Source of the DNA: Ceratothoa steindachneri
Lineage: Eukaryota; Arthropoda; Malacostraca; Isopoda; Cymothoidae
DNA length: 64,000 nucleotides
NCBI GenBank assembly: GCA_963969495.1
Contig: OZ018323.1
Span: 72,822,920-72,886,919, forward strand
Direction: 5' to 3'
The notes beneath the pieces are model-generated. The model had not been told where the DNA came from and did not search any database. It was given only the letters and a program-made list of their open reading frames with translations. The translations under genes and the position numbers were made by a program. This document shows positions 11,165-21,846 of the stretch, piece by piece; within the stretch, counting starts at the first letter, position 1; every line of letters starts with the position of its first letter.

Positions 11165-14100
11165 ATTTGTTGTACAGTGCTATTAAAGTTCTGAGGAATT
11201 ATACCTCCTTCTTGTTATTTGATTTTATCTAGAGCTATTTGATGTAGTTGAGAATGAAAGTTCTTATAATAATAAGTCTTTTGTAATGCGATCTTAAAGG
11301 CCTGAGGCCTTCCCAGATCGTACGTTGTGCTGAGATGAGAATGGAAATTCAATGGAAATTCAAGAGGGGGAGAAGGCAATTCTGAAAAGATGCGTTTTAA
11401 GGAGACGCTGAAATGTGGTACGAGAGGGAGAAGACCTGATTTCAGCATGAAGAGCATTCCACAACTTAGGGGCGCAGATTGAGATGGAGCAGTCCCCCAT
11501 TTAGAAAGAGGGATAAACGAGGACTATTCAAAAAATGTGCATGTGATGGCTGAAGGGCCCGTGGGACATGGCGTGGTGAAAGAGCAGAAGAGAGGTAAGA
11601 CGGGGCCTTGTTGTTTAGGGCCTTAAATGTGAAGAGAAGTATCTTGAAGTGAGTACAGGATCTGACAGGGAGCCAGTGCAGTTCATGCAGCAAGAATTAC
11701 AAGGGAGAGAAGCGAGGGCGATGGAGGAGAAGCCGAACGGCATAGTTCTGTACAAGTTAAAGGGGGCGGAGAGAGGAGGATGGAAGATTCACAAACAGAG
11801 AGTTACAGTAGTCAAGGCGTGAGGTGATAAAGGCATGGACAGTAGTCTCAAGACCTTGGCGATCAAAGGGAGAGCGAATGCGAGAGAAGTTACGAAGGAA
11901 ACATAGAGAGGATTTGCTAACATTGCGGATATGAGGCTTAAAGGAGAGATGCTCATCAAAAACAACACCCAGATTCCTACCGCAGTCAGAGAAAATGATA
12001 GCATTAGCACCCAGAGTAAGCCCGGAAAGAGAGATTGAGATTTTTTGACAAGAGCAGGGGTGCCAACGAGGAGGACCACAGTTTTGGCGTGATTAAGCCT
12101 GAGGAAGTTGGTAGAGAGCCAGTCGGAAATGGAGGAGTAGGAAGCCAGAAGGTCAGTGATAGAGTAGGCAAGATACGTGGAGGATGAGAAAACGAAAATT
12201 TGAGTGTAATCAGCATAGAGGTGAAAGGATAGACCGAGATTAAAGAGAAGGAAACTAAGAGGGAGAAGGTAGATACGAAATAGTAGAGGACCAAGAACAG
12301 AGCCTTGTGGCACTGCAAAGCGAGTGGGGGTAGAGTCGGATGAAACGTCATCAATCACAACGGATTGGTACGAGACGAGAGGTAAGAGCGGAACCAGTCA
12401 AGCACAGTGCCTGATATGCCGAGGAAAGAGTCGAGAGGATCAAGTAGGACGGTATGGTCAATAGTATAGAAGGCATAGGAGAGGTCGAGTAGAACGAGGA
12501 TGGAGGCACAACCCCTTTCCGTGGCTATTCGTAAGCAGTTGGACACATTGAAAAGGGCGGTTTCTGTGGAGTGACCTGACTTGAAACCAGATTGATAAGT
12601 TTCATCAAAGTTACAGGCCACCATGTGACTGTTGATGTGTAAAGCAACCACTCCCTCCAGAACCTTAGAGAGGAAAGGAAGTTGCGAAATTGGGCGATAA
12701 TTGGAAGGGTCTGTGGGGTTTAGATGAGGCTTACTGAGAATCGGACAGATGTGGGCACGTTTGAAGGAAGAGGGAACAAGACCAGTTTAAAGTGAAGTGT
12801 TAAACAGGTGAAGAAGCGTTAGGAGGATAGCAGGCAGAATTTTACATAACAGTTTAGGTAGAGGAAAAATGTCCTTTGGAGAGCTCGATTTCTTAGAACG
12901 CGAGAGCAGGGCTGTAAGCTCCAACGCGGTCACAGCGGGGAAAACGATAAGCCGCTGAGGCGGGAAGTCAGGGGGAATGGCAGAAGCCGGGACAGAAGGC
13001 TGAGGGAGGGAGGCACGGAGGTTAATGACTTTATCTGCGAAGAAATTCGAGAGAGTAGCAGGGCTAATGGGTGGGGAGACCTGGGCTGAGGAAGTAAGAC
13101 CAGGGTGCAAGCGGAAGACGTACGCGGATCATTCCTACTATCAGTAGGCAGATTACGTAAGTAGGCTTTACAAAAAGATTTATTTTCGCCACATAGGAAG
13201 CTGACGCAAGTCAGAAGGCCAGCGAGAGAGGGGTCGTGTCTTGCTCACGAGACTTTCTAAGGACTCTTTCATGGGCACGTATGGACTGCCTAGCACGGAG
13301 GAGTTCCATAGAGTACCAAGGGGCACGGTGACAACGGGAGTTCAAAGGGGCGACAAGGGGAGAGTGGGCATCAAGAAAAGTGAGAAGGGGTTGCTCCAAA
13401 GAAGAGAGAATCTGGTCAGGAGAGGCAGAAGATTCAATGGGAGGAAGTTTGGAGGCCACATCATTAGATAGGGAGGGAATATCAATGGAGGCTAGTCGAC
13501 GGAAAGGCTTAGGATTATGACACAGCTGGGGATGTATATGGAATGATATAGAGAAGTTAAAGTTGATAAGGAAATGATCAGATATAGCAGTGGACAAATT
13601 TGCAGTCGTCAGGTTGGAAATAAGAGAGTCCGAGATTACAAGTTCCAAAATGTTACCGTGAGAGTGGGTAGGGGAAGAAACGTATTGGGTGAGGGAGAAG
13701 AGATCAAGGATTTTAGAAAAGGCTTTGGATTAGAATTGTGGCCAGGAAGGTTGAAATCACCGAGGATCAGCAGAGAACTAGTGGGGGAGAGGCTAGTGAG
13801 GAGGTTACTAAATTCATCAAGAAAAAGCTCGAGGGAGGAGCTGGAGGGGGGGGCGGTAGAGGACTAAGATAGTTAGAGAGGGGGTGGAATCCGAGGAATT
13901 GATGAGCACCTCAAAAGAAAGAAGAGGGGAAGAGGGTAGATTATTCAGAGGGATGGAGGCACTGTGAATGAGAGCAACTCCACCACCGCGAGAGTTACGG
14001 GAGGTATGGGAGTGGACGTAATCATCAGGGGTAGCGAGATTTAAACAGCAAGCAAAAGGGGTAAGCCAAGTTTCTATGAGTCCAAGGAGAGTGACTCGAG

Positions 14101-14960
14101 TGTTAACGAGCACGTCATGAATGTAGTCAGCCTTCTTTGAGAGGCTTCTGACATTGAGGAGAGACGCTGAGGAGAGAACCAGTGAAGGGGGAGGTGAAGA
14201 AGAATCAGGGCTAAGTGGAGGAACTTGATTTAAGTAAAAAAGTTTTCTAAGAGCAGGAGCTAAACGGAAACCACGTTTAGTCTGGCGGCGGGAACGAGAA
14301 ATTTGCAATGCATTAATATGAGTAAGGGTGTTTTGAGAAAAACTGGTAGCAGTTCCATTGAGGGCAAGAATCGTTAACCTATCAATCATAACACAAATTA
14401 GTTAACTATATAAGTATAGTGGCTAAGCGACACAATAATGGGAGAAACAACAAGCGAGACAAAATAAAGAGTAATCGAATAGTGTGAACAAATAAAATTA
14501 CGATAGAAACAAGAAACGAGGAAAAAAAATAGTGACGAATCAGAATCAGCGGTCGGTGAGGGGGGGAAGGGGGTAGGACGCATGGGTGAGACTGCAGAGC
14601 AGAGGTAACAGCGAGGCAACTTGAAAAAAAAAACACCTGGGTGCGAAAGAAGCAGAGAGAAGAAGAGAGGCGAGGAAAGGGAAAATAAAAATAAAAATAA
14701 ATGACAAAGAGTTACTTACTGATAAGATGAACATGTACAATAGCAGATCAAGCACAAATCACAGATTAGGGACAACACAATTCAACTATACACTCGAGCA
14801 GTCGACACAAACGAACTAACGGAAACTGGTAACAAGTGTCTTACAAAGCTAAGGTGGACAAAATAGTAAACAATACCTAAAAGCACAAAAAGCAACACAG
14901 CAAATGCTGAAAGCACAGGCAATAACACTTCAAAAGACAAAATTAAAACACAGCAAAAAC
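11165..14960 (-). mobile_element. L2-like non-LTR retrotransposon (LINE), nearly full span
   Basis: The coding relic spans endonuclease to the C-terminal tail on the minus strand. A pyrimidine-rich presumed 5' UTR lies upstream (about 14390-14960). At the 3' end (11165-11215) minus-strand sequence around GCACTGTACAA resembles the short conserved tail of L2 elements. The element abuts the 3' end of the CR1-like LINE, so the two lie tail to tail. Boundaries are approximate. Confidence 0.75.
11215..14389 (-). pseudogene. L2-like LINE ORF2 pseudogene: endonuclease + reverse transcriptase
   Basis: From 14389 downward on the minus strand the endonuclease opens with LLNVRSLSKKADYIHDVL, then LLGLIETWLTP and GGGVALI. 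The conserved SDH triplet appears in STAISDHFLINF (about 13560-13600). Reverse transcriptase starts near 13110. Landmarks are SNYRPISQLPFLSKVLEG, YQSGFKSGHSTETALF, motif A LVLLDLSYAFYTIDHTVLLD (12355-12651), VPQGSVLGPLLF (about 12300), and the catalytic site written YADY where YADD is expected. The C-terminal tail has LHWLPVRSCTHFKILLFTFK (11466-11693). The wording is typical of L2 clade enzymes. At least five frame changes or stops and the D-to-Y change at the active site make it inactive. Confidence 0.85.
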
Positions 14961-15937
14961 GTGCCAGGCGTTATGTAAAAAGATAACTTTCTTAAAGATC
15001 CCTCTTACATTAAAAATTTAATTTGAACATACAGCGAAATAAATAACAAAATATGATCTAAGTTATTTATGGCTTTATTCAGAAAGAATATTAAGACCAT
15101 TTGAACGATTTCTACAAAATTCAAGTTACCAAATGTTACCTTATAGTTTTCTTAAAATCCAAGTAATATGAAACTTTTTCAATCCTAATATTTCATGTAT
15201 CGCTTCCTTAGAACTTTCGACGATCAAAATGGACTCCTTTTCTTGTCAAACTTGTCGATAATATTACTAAATGATATTTATTTAGGCAACTTATGATATT
15301 TTATACCAAAATCAGCATCGAAGTGCGCATTCTTCATAGTAACATAAGGTTTAATACGCAATACATGTTATTAAAGTAATTCTCGAAAGTTAACCCCCAC
15401 CACCGTCACTGTCATCAGAATTAATATTATATAACCATACGTGGCAAACTCTGCTTTACAAAAAATGTATTGGCCCCAAACTGATCCCTCTTGTTTCAAT
15501 ATATTGGAGTTAACATGTATGCAATTTCATGAGCGAGATATTCACAACAACCAATTTAACGACCATCGCTCTTAAAGAAATGGTATTGCTGCGATATAAA
15601 AATAAGGTAACCTCTACATACCGACTATACTCAGATATTTGCTTTTATTCGAGTCCATCTTGATTATATTCACGCAAATTTAACTTTATCAGGGTATAAA
15701 TCGAAGAGGAAATTTTAACATTCTAACGAAAAAAACATTTAGTGGGGGTCTGATTTACATTTCGCCATCTTCATGAATGAATATAACCATTATTTTTTTT
15801 ACCTGACCTGTGTACTAGGAAAAAAGCGATAAATTCAAATGTCATAAGCTCATTCAAAATTTGAGAACTATCTTAAACTTGAATTGAATCAATTATACCA
15901 TCTCGTACTTCAGAAATACAATTCTTATAATCAGGTT
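14961..15937. other. AT-rich spacer, no recognised gene
   Basis: No open frame of note and no terminal repeats. It ends at the left LTR of the gypsy element. Confidence 0.55.
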
Positions 15938-17166
15938 TGTCGTAGAATGGACTCTCGACAATATACCATATATAACTATTTGTTGAGGCAACTTCTTTAA
16001 GTATCTTTAGAGTGCGTAAATGTCTGGCGGGCCGATATTATGTATCTTCGATATGCTTAAGAATTGGAACTGAGCTCAAGGATAATAATATTGCTATCAT
16101 CAATAAAATAGAGTTTTATTAATAATACATAACTATCAACAAACACAAAACGGAAAATATTGACATAAACAGAGAATGGAAAGGGTCGTGGGGGCTCGGG
16201 CTAATCCAAGGATTAAAGGATTTAAAAAGGTAAAACAAATATAGAGTTAAAAGAATGGGATAGTTCGCTAAACCATTTAAAGCACAGGATAGAATTGACA
16301 AAAGGGTTAAGTACTCAAAGGTGACGTTTGGCTTACGTAACTTTATACTAGTTTTGCAGTGGAAGGCGACGTGAAGGAATTTTCGGTCCGCTTGCGAGTT
16401 CCAGCCGAAGGGGGGGGGGGAATAAAAGAATCCTGACGTGGCGTCTGGGGAATGAGAACCGTTTCTCGCGCTTGAAGAACAATGGCTGTTCTACGTTGAT
16501 CTCTTCCGAACAACAGGGGGGGAGGTAAGAACCGTCTCTTGTCTACGGGCTCAAGAACAATAGCTGTTCTAATGTGGTTCTCCTCTGAACAACAAGGGGG
16601 AAGGGTGAGAACCGTTTCTTGGCGAAGGACTCAAAAGAACAATGGCTGTTCTAACGTTGTTCTCTATCTGAACAACGAGGGGGAAGACTTGAGGACTTAA
16701 GGTCACGAAAGGCTCGAACCTTTGGCACTCAAGGGATATTGTCCTCCTTCTGGACAAGTGATGGTGAATCTTAAGGTCGAGGTCCCTTGGCGCACAAAGT
16801 GAGAGAGGGTCGTGGTGATGTTTCGCGACGAAAATCTGGATCTCCAATCTGATCTTAGCGGTAAATTTTCCATCTAAATAGTCAAGACACTCCCTTGGCG
16901 TGGGGGACAATGGAATGGGAACTTCGAGGGAATGCACAGCCGAGGCTGGGAACAATGCCTTATCTGCCCATAGGCCCAACTCAATCTGGCGAGGTCGGCG
17001 TATGGGGGCGAACGGGGGGACGAAATCCTCCTTGTTTAAACATTGACATCCGGTGGCTGCAATAAGACGCCAAGCTTTCAAGCGAAGATGCACGTGGGAG
17101 CATCGTGGTTTTAAATAATATGTGATAGGAGTTGAAACTAACGCTGCCTCAACCCGTTGTATCACA
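15938..17166 (-). repeat. Gypsy 3' LTR (1229 bp)
   Basis: It is the element's 3' LTR on the minus strand. It aligns with 20699-21846 over both ends, but differs by scattered substitutions, has three rather than five copies of the internal ~80-bp unit, and contains a 250-bp segment (16884-17133) absent from the other LTR. A purine-rich GGAATGGATGGG directly precedes its start on the coding strand (17167-17178) and could be the polypurine tract. A 235-codon open frame running through it (16569-17276) is not a family protein. Confidence 0.85.
16453..16680 (-). repeat. Three ~76-bp hairpin units inside the 3' LTR
   Basis: Units start near 16453, 16526 and 16606. They are the same repeat as in the 5' LTR at 21212-21608: a GAGAACCGT.TCTT start, an AGAACA-(5)-TGTTCT dyad and a GTTGTTC-(6)-GAACAAC dyad, ending in a G run. 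Confidence 0.85.
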
Positions 17167-17585
17167 CCCATCCATTCCGGGGGGGAGGTTGTCACTTCGA
17201 AAAAAGAGAGAAGGGAAACCGAAAGAGCTCCGTTGTGGGGATCTCGTCTTCTTGTAGCAACCGTACCTTCCTGCACCTAACTCGTATTACCTCATTACAT
17301 ATGATTATTTTGATATTTTGATTATAAGGGAAAATAACCTTTAATACAAACTTAATAAAAAAAAGGCATGGAACAATGAAATGATATAAATATAGTACAT
17401 ATGGGACAAAATAATTTATACGTAATTAATGGGTACAAATATATATACATACAAAAAAAAATAGACATTGAGCGTTACAAAATTCAGACATATACATTAA
17501 CTACTTATAATACACGAGAATCTAAATTTTAGGGACGTACAAGACGGTATATACCTACATGGAGATACTAATTCTATGAATACAC

Positions 17586-18533
17586 TTACTCTACGCTATT
17601 CGGTAACGCATTCCTACTGAGTGCGTCAGCGACCTGGTTATCGGAACCTTTTATATAATTTATTTTAAATTGAAACTCTTGCAAGAGTAAACTCCAGCGC
17701 ATGATGCGGCCGTTGGAGTGTCGCACATTCATAATATAGGCTAACGGACGGTGGTCGGTTCCTATCTGAAATTCTTTACCTATCAAGTAAATCTTGAATT
17801 TGTCTATGACCCAGATAATTGATAGAGCTTCCTTTTCTATAGTGGCATATCTCTTCTCGCGTGGTAATAATTGACGACTAGCATATTCAACTGGATTACT
17901 CGTGCCATCATCCTCGTATTAAAGGAGTACACCTCCAATGCCCTTGTTGCTCACATCAGTCTTAATCCCAAAGGATTTTTCCTGGTTGGGCAACTTTAAA
18001 ATGGGGGCAGAAATGAGCTTACTCTTGAGCTGATTAAAATGGGAAATAGCGACATCATTCCAACGTAAACGATCGGGAGAATTCTTTTTTTGAAGGGGGC
18101 TGAGAGGGGCCAAAATTGCAGCGGAATTCGGAACAAATCGCTGATAGTGAGAAGCTGATCCTAGGAACGATCTTAATTGCTTCTTTGTAATCGGGAGGGG
18201 AATGTCGGCGATTGCCTTAATCTTGTTCTCTTGGGGACCCAACTGGCTTTGTCCTATTTTGAAACCCAAATATTTGATGGTTTCGTGGGCAAAAGGGCAT
18301 TTGCTGGGGCCAATGATGAGGCCATTTTCGCGCAGTCACTCGAAAAGAGCTAATAGGGTGGTTAAATGGTGACTCCATTCAATTAGTTGTTGTAGCTGAC
18401 TCTTTTGATGTGGTGTCAGCTGCGCGTCAATATCCAGGTCAGAGGGTTCCAAAGACTTGCCTGGTAGGGAAGGAGGAGGGTAATCGGCATCAGGTTGAGT
18501 GCACACTATCTGTATTACCTTAAGGGACTCCAC
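17586..18533 (-). pseudogene. Gypsy pol fragment: RT connection/thumb and RNase H, RT palm deleted
   Basis: From 18533 down, a pre-RT stretch (DAQLTPHQKSQLQQLIE) jumps directly to HHLTTLLALFE, a stop, then LRENGLIIGPSKCPF. In intact gypsy enzymes several hundred bases with the fingers, palm and catalytic YxDD lie between these, so they are deleted here. RT thumb and connection follow at 17919-18290 (YLGFKIG, LRSFLGSASHYQRFVP). RNase H starts with GIKTDVSNKGIGGVLL and ends with TDHRPLAYI and YIKGSDNQVADALSRN (17586-17786). No integrase HHCC or DDE segment follows: only about 420 bases remain before the 3' LTR. A stop (TGA where W is usual) at about 18337 and a frame change near 17900 add to the damage. 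Confidence 0.85.
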
Positions 18534-18613
18534 GGGGTAATCTTTTTCAAGCGCCGATGTTTCGTCCAGTTATACGAAGGTATCTCCATGGGCGCGTTGG
18601 GGTTTCTTTTTTC

Positions 18614-19056
18614 TTAGGGTCCACGGACAGTCTCCGTGTCCTTGACTTGGGCCTTATCGCCTAAGGGTGTCAGTAATTCACACTCCTTTTGTGCCGTCCT
18701 AAAGTCCTGGTTATGTGTCTCCGAGAAATCGGACGGTATCGGGGTTCTGATGGGGACGGGCTCCTGGGCTTCTTTCTTAGCTCGGCCTCGAGGAAGGGCG
18801 GCCTGATACACAACGTCGGAACTTACTTGGGGGCTCTTTCCTATAAGTACGGAACAGAATTGTATGGGTGCTGAAATGACTTCAGCCCAGCCAACATAAT
18901 ATTGACACTGCAGGTAACATCTAACGACGGGGAATTGGTTCGCCCGCCCAAGGTAGTCATGTACCACCGCAAATTTTTCGTGGTTAGGGTCCACTGGGGG
19001 GAGGAGTTCGTCGGACACGATGAAACACGTACATCCTGTGTCCCTGACAGAGTCGA
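18614..19056 (-). pseudogene. Gypsy protease region
   Basis: In the frame that reads to 18614, the aspartic protease active site appears as VRDTGCTCFIVSDELLPP (about 19005-19056), with the DTG triad expected for a retroelement protease. Downstream sequence to 18614 is the linker toward RT. The gag zinc-knuckle frame overlaps this region but in another phase, so gag and protease are now out of frame. This could reflect programmed frameshifting, but with so many other lesions a decay frameshift is more likely. Confidence 0.7.
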
Positions 19057-20352
19057 TACTCGGTAGCCGTTTACGCTGCCCTCCTCAAATTTCAAAGTTC
19101 CTGGTGAACTTTTATCAAAAATAAAATTTACCTGGTGGCCTGACTGAGGGGGAGAAGATTCTGCTTGGGTCTGCACCACCGGGAAAGCCGGGGTTGCATT
19201 AATCTGGTAAACTTGGTGGGCTGGTCCGCTTTTAAGCCTAGAATTTTGGGGGCAATTCCAGCTCATGTGGTTTTCTACACCACAGGTGAAGCATATGATT
19301 GGTCGCTTCGGGAAGAGAGATGGAGGAGAAATCTTAACGGGAGGTTTAAAGTCCCGTTGTTGGTTTTGGGGAAAGAAGTTTTGGGGTTTTACGGGGCTCG
19401 TAAACTTCGTCGGCTTTCCTGTGAAGGGGCGCAAATCCTTTCTTCTTTCCTTGTAGGGGGATTGGTGAGAAGTTCGATTCTCCTTTGGGTATAAACTATG
19501 GCTTGCGGCATAGACATCCGCTTCTTCGGTACATTCTTTAAAGGTCTGGCACTGACGATCCTTGAAGAACGCGCGGATCTCCGTCGGGAGAGATGCCAAA
19601 AATTGATCTCGCAACACGAAGTCTGTTAAGGACTCGTAGTTCAGATCAACCTTTCAAGATTCTAACCAAAATTTAAAATTCCTCTGAGGAATGTATCCGA
19701 ATTGACGGAACGTCTGTCCGGGTTTAATACGACCTCCTCGAAATTCTTGGCGGTAGAAATTGGGAGTCATATTATGACTGGCCAATAACTCAGCTTTCAA
19801 GGTGCTGTAGTTAATTGTACACTCAGATGGTAAAGATATAAAAATTTCGCGCAATTTACAATTTAACAGGGGAATTAATCTGGCTACACCTTCAGCCTCC
19901 AGATCCATGTTATTGATTTTAAGGATCTTTTCGAAGTGAGCTAAAAATGCTCCGAAATCCTCTCCATCCTTGAAATTGGGGAGCTTTAGTGAGAGATTGG
20001 GGAGGGCTTCGGAACGGGAACTGGTGGACTGTATCTCTGCTTCAACACGAGCTAATTTAATCTGATGGTGAAGCTCAGCTTGTCTTATCCGTTCCTCTCT
20101 TTCTCTTTCTTCTCGTTGGATTTCTCTTTCTCGTTCTTCTCATTGGATTTCTCTTTCTCGTTCTTCTCTTTGGATTTCTCTTTCTTCTCGTTGGATTTTT
20201 CTTCCTCTTTCTTTTTCTTTTTCTTCACGCTCTTTCCTTTGCTCCTCTTGAACGTACTCAATTAGTTCTTTTCCGGAAAGTCTCAAGGACTCTCCTTGCG
20301 ATTTGAAGATTTCGAACTGAGTCATCTTTGCACTTCGGACCGCACTAGTCAA
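19057..20352 (-). pseudogene. Gypsy gag: coiled coil, capsid, CCHC zinc knuckle
   Basis: A start at 20352 (MTSAVRSAKMTQFEI) leads into a highly charged, repetitive E/R-rich stretch (20090-20240), probably a coiled coil, encoded by short tandem DNA repeats. The capsid-like part has SLKLPNFKDGEDFGAFLAHF (about 19940-20000) and continues through 19654-19908. A nucleocapsid zinc knuckle CFTCGVENHMSWNC (CX2CX4HX4C) lies near 19250-19295. In-frame stops occur at about 20139 (CGA to TGA) and 19651. Left of 19175 the sequence is single copy; right of it, it is repeated at 33818 on by the tandem duplication. Confidence 0.85.
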
Positions 20353-20650
20353 CCAACTAAAATTCCTTGCAACAAGAGTTATGCCTTCTAGAGAAATTAG
20401 CTTACCTAAATATAGGCACTAACCTACTCGTACTTGGTTTCTTAATCTGAAATAACCACTGACTAAAATCACAAAAAAAACACAAACAAATTATTATAAC
20501 AGTTCCTTGAGCTGCTCCAGCTTCTTAAGTTTCAAAAAAGGGGAAAGCAATCGTTAAAACAAAAAGGAACTACTAATACTCTATTATTATGACGAATAAC
20601 ACTATGCTTTACTCGACTGAGACCAGTGTTTGCAAAGATATAGCGTTAAA

Positions 20651-20669
20651 CCTTACACACCTGATACCA
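20651..20669 (-). promoter_or_regulatory. Possible primer-binding site of the gypsy element
   Basis: On the minus strand TGGTATCAGGTGTGTAAGG lies 29 bases inside the 5' LTR. Primer-binding sites start TGG and match a tRNA 3' end, and TGGTATCAG is a common form. The offset from the LTR end is filled by a TA microsatellite (20680-20698), which has probably expanded there. I have not matched it to a specific tRNA. Confidence 0.35.
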
Positions 20670-20698
20670 AATTTAAATAGTATATATATATATATATA

Positions 20699-21846
20699 TG
20701 TCGTAGAATGGACTCTCGACGATATACCATATATAAATATTTGATGTAAGAACTTCTTAAATTAGCTTTAGAGTGCGTAAATATCTGGCGGGCCGATATT
20801 TTGTATCTTCGATATGCTTAAGAAGTGGAACTGAGCTCAAGGATAATAATATTGCTATCATTAATAAAATAGAGTTTTATTAATTATAACTATCAACAAA
20901 CACAAAACGGAAAATATTGACATAAACAGAGAATGGAAAGGGTCGTGGGGGCTCGGGCTAATCCAAGGATTAAAGGATTTAAAAAGGTAAAACAAATATA
21001 GAGTTAAAGGGATGGGATAGTTCGCTAAACCATTTAAAGCACAGGATAGAATTGACAAAAGGGTTAAGTACTCAAAGGTGACGTTTGGCTTACGTAACTT
21101 TATACTAGTGGTGCAGTGGAAGGCGACGTGAAGGAATTTTCGGTCCGCTGGTGAGTTCCATCCGAAGGGGGGGGGGGGGAATAAGAGGATCCTGACGTGG
21201 CTTCTGGGGAATGAGAACCGTTTCTCGACAAACGGCTTGAAGAACAATGGCTGTTCTACGTTGTTCTCTTCCAAACAACATGGGGGGGGGTGAGAACCGT
21301 CTCTTGTCTACGGGCTCAAGAACAATGGCTGTTTTAATGTTGTTCTCTTCTTGAACAACAAGGGGGAAGGGTGAGAACCGTTTCTTGGCGAACGGATTCA
21401 AAAGAACAATGGCTGTTCTACGTTGTTCTCCTCTGAACAACAGAAGGGGGCGGGGCGAGGACCGTCTCTTGTCTACGGGCTCAAGAACAATGGCTGTTTT
21501 AATGTTGTTCTCCTCTGAACAACAAGGGGGAAGGGTGAGAACCTTTTCTTGGCGGAGGCTCAAAAGAACAATGGCTGTTCTAACGTTGTTCTCTATCTGA
21601 ACAACGAGAAAGGAAGCCTTGAGGACTTGGCGTCACGAAAGGCTCGAACCTTTGGCACTCAAGGGATATTGTCCTCCTTCTGGACAAGTAATGGTGAATC
21701 TTAAGGTCGAGGTCCCTTGGCACACAAAGTGAGAGAGGGTCGTGGTGATGTTTCGCGACGAAAATCTGGATCTCCAATCTGATCTTAGTGGTAAAGTTTG
21801 CATCTAAATAGTCGAAACTAACGCTGTCTCAACCCTCTCTATCACA
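20699..21846 (-). repeat. Gypsy 5' LTR (1148 bp)
   Basis: Coding-strand ends are TGTGATA and CTACGACA. It contains five ~80-bp hairpin units (21212-21608) and lacks the 250-bp block present in the 3' LTR. It lies within tandem-duplication copy A and recurs at 35346-36491 with only run-length differences that I could see. Confidence 0.88.
21212..21608 (-). repeat. Five tandem ~80-bp units, each with two hairpins
   Basis: Units start at about 21212, 21291, 21372, 21456 and 21536 (73-84 bp). Each reads GAGAACCGT.TCTT, then AGAACAATGGCTGTTCT or a near form (6-bp arms, 5-base loop), then GTTGTTCTCCTCTGAACAAC or a near form (7-bp arms, 6-base loop), then a G-rich tail. Units 2 and 4 share GTCTACGGGCTCAAG and units 3 and 5 share TTCTTGGCG, which points to growth by dimer steps. 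Confidence 0.88.

Larger units (their letters stand above)
15938..21846 (-). mobile_element. Ty3/gypsy LTR retrotransposon, internally deleted
   Basis: Two LTRs in direct orientation (15938-17166 and 20699-21846) flank a 3.5-kb interior whose genes read on the minus strand as gag, protease, RT fragment and RNase H. Each LTR begins TGTGATA and ends CTACGACA on the coding strand. Flanking bases are AGGTT on the left and ATGTT on the right, a 4-of-5 match for a target-site duplication. The RT fingers and palm and all of integrase are missing, so the copy is non-autonomous. The gag region is cut by the left breakpoint of the 14.6-kb tandem duplication at 19175. Confidence 0.85.

Noticed and set aside
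13241..13867. Plus-strand open frames of 76 and 97 codons
   Set aside because: They are antisense to the L2-like LINE endonuclease, which has recognisable motifs on the minus strand.
16569..17276. 235-codon minus-strand open frame, the longest of its kind in the LTR
   Set aside because: It lies almost wholly within the gypsy 3' LTR and crosses its edge. Its homologous parts in the other LTR are broken, and the translation contains no family motif. It is an accidental frame.
19465..19490. tRNA-type B box (GTTCGATTCTCC) hinting at a SINE
   Set aside because: It sits within gag coding sequence, with no A box at the right distance and no second copy apart from the segmental duplicate.
20065..20265. 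Plus-strand Ser/Phe-rich repetitive frame (also at 34708-34908)
   Set aside because: It is the complement of the E/R-rich coil of gag and arises from the same short DNA repeats.
21212..21608. Steroid-receptor-type response elements in the LTR hairpins (AGAACA...TGTTCT)
   Set aside because: The spacer is 5 bases, not the 3 required by the classical palindrome, so I only report the dyad.
21212..21608. CRISPR-like regular repeats
   Set aside because: There are no unique spacers. The units are contiguous tandem copies within an LTR of a eukaryotic element.
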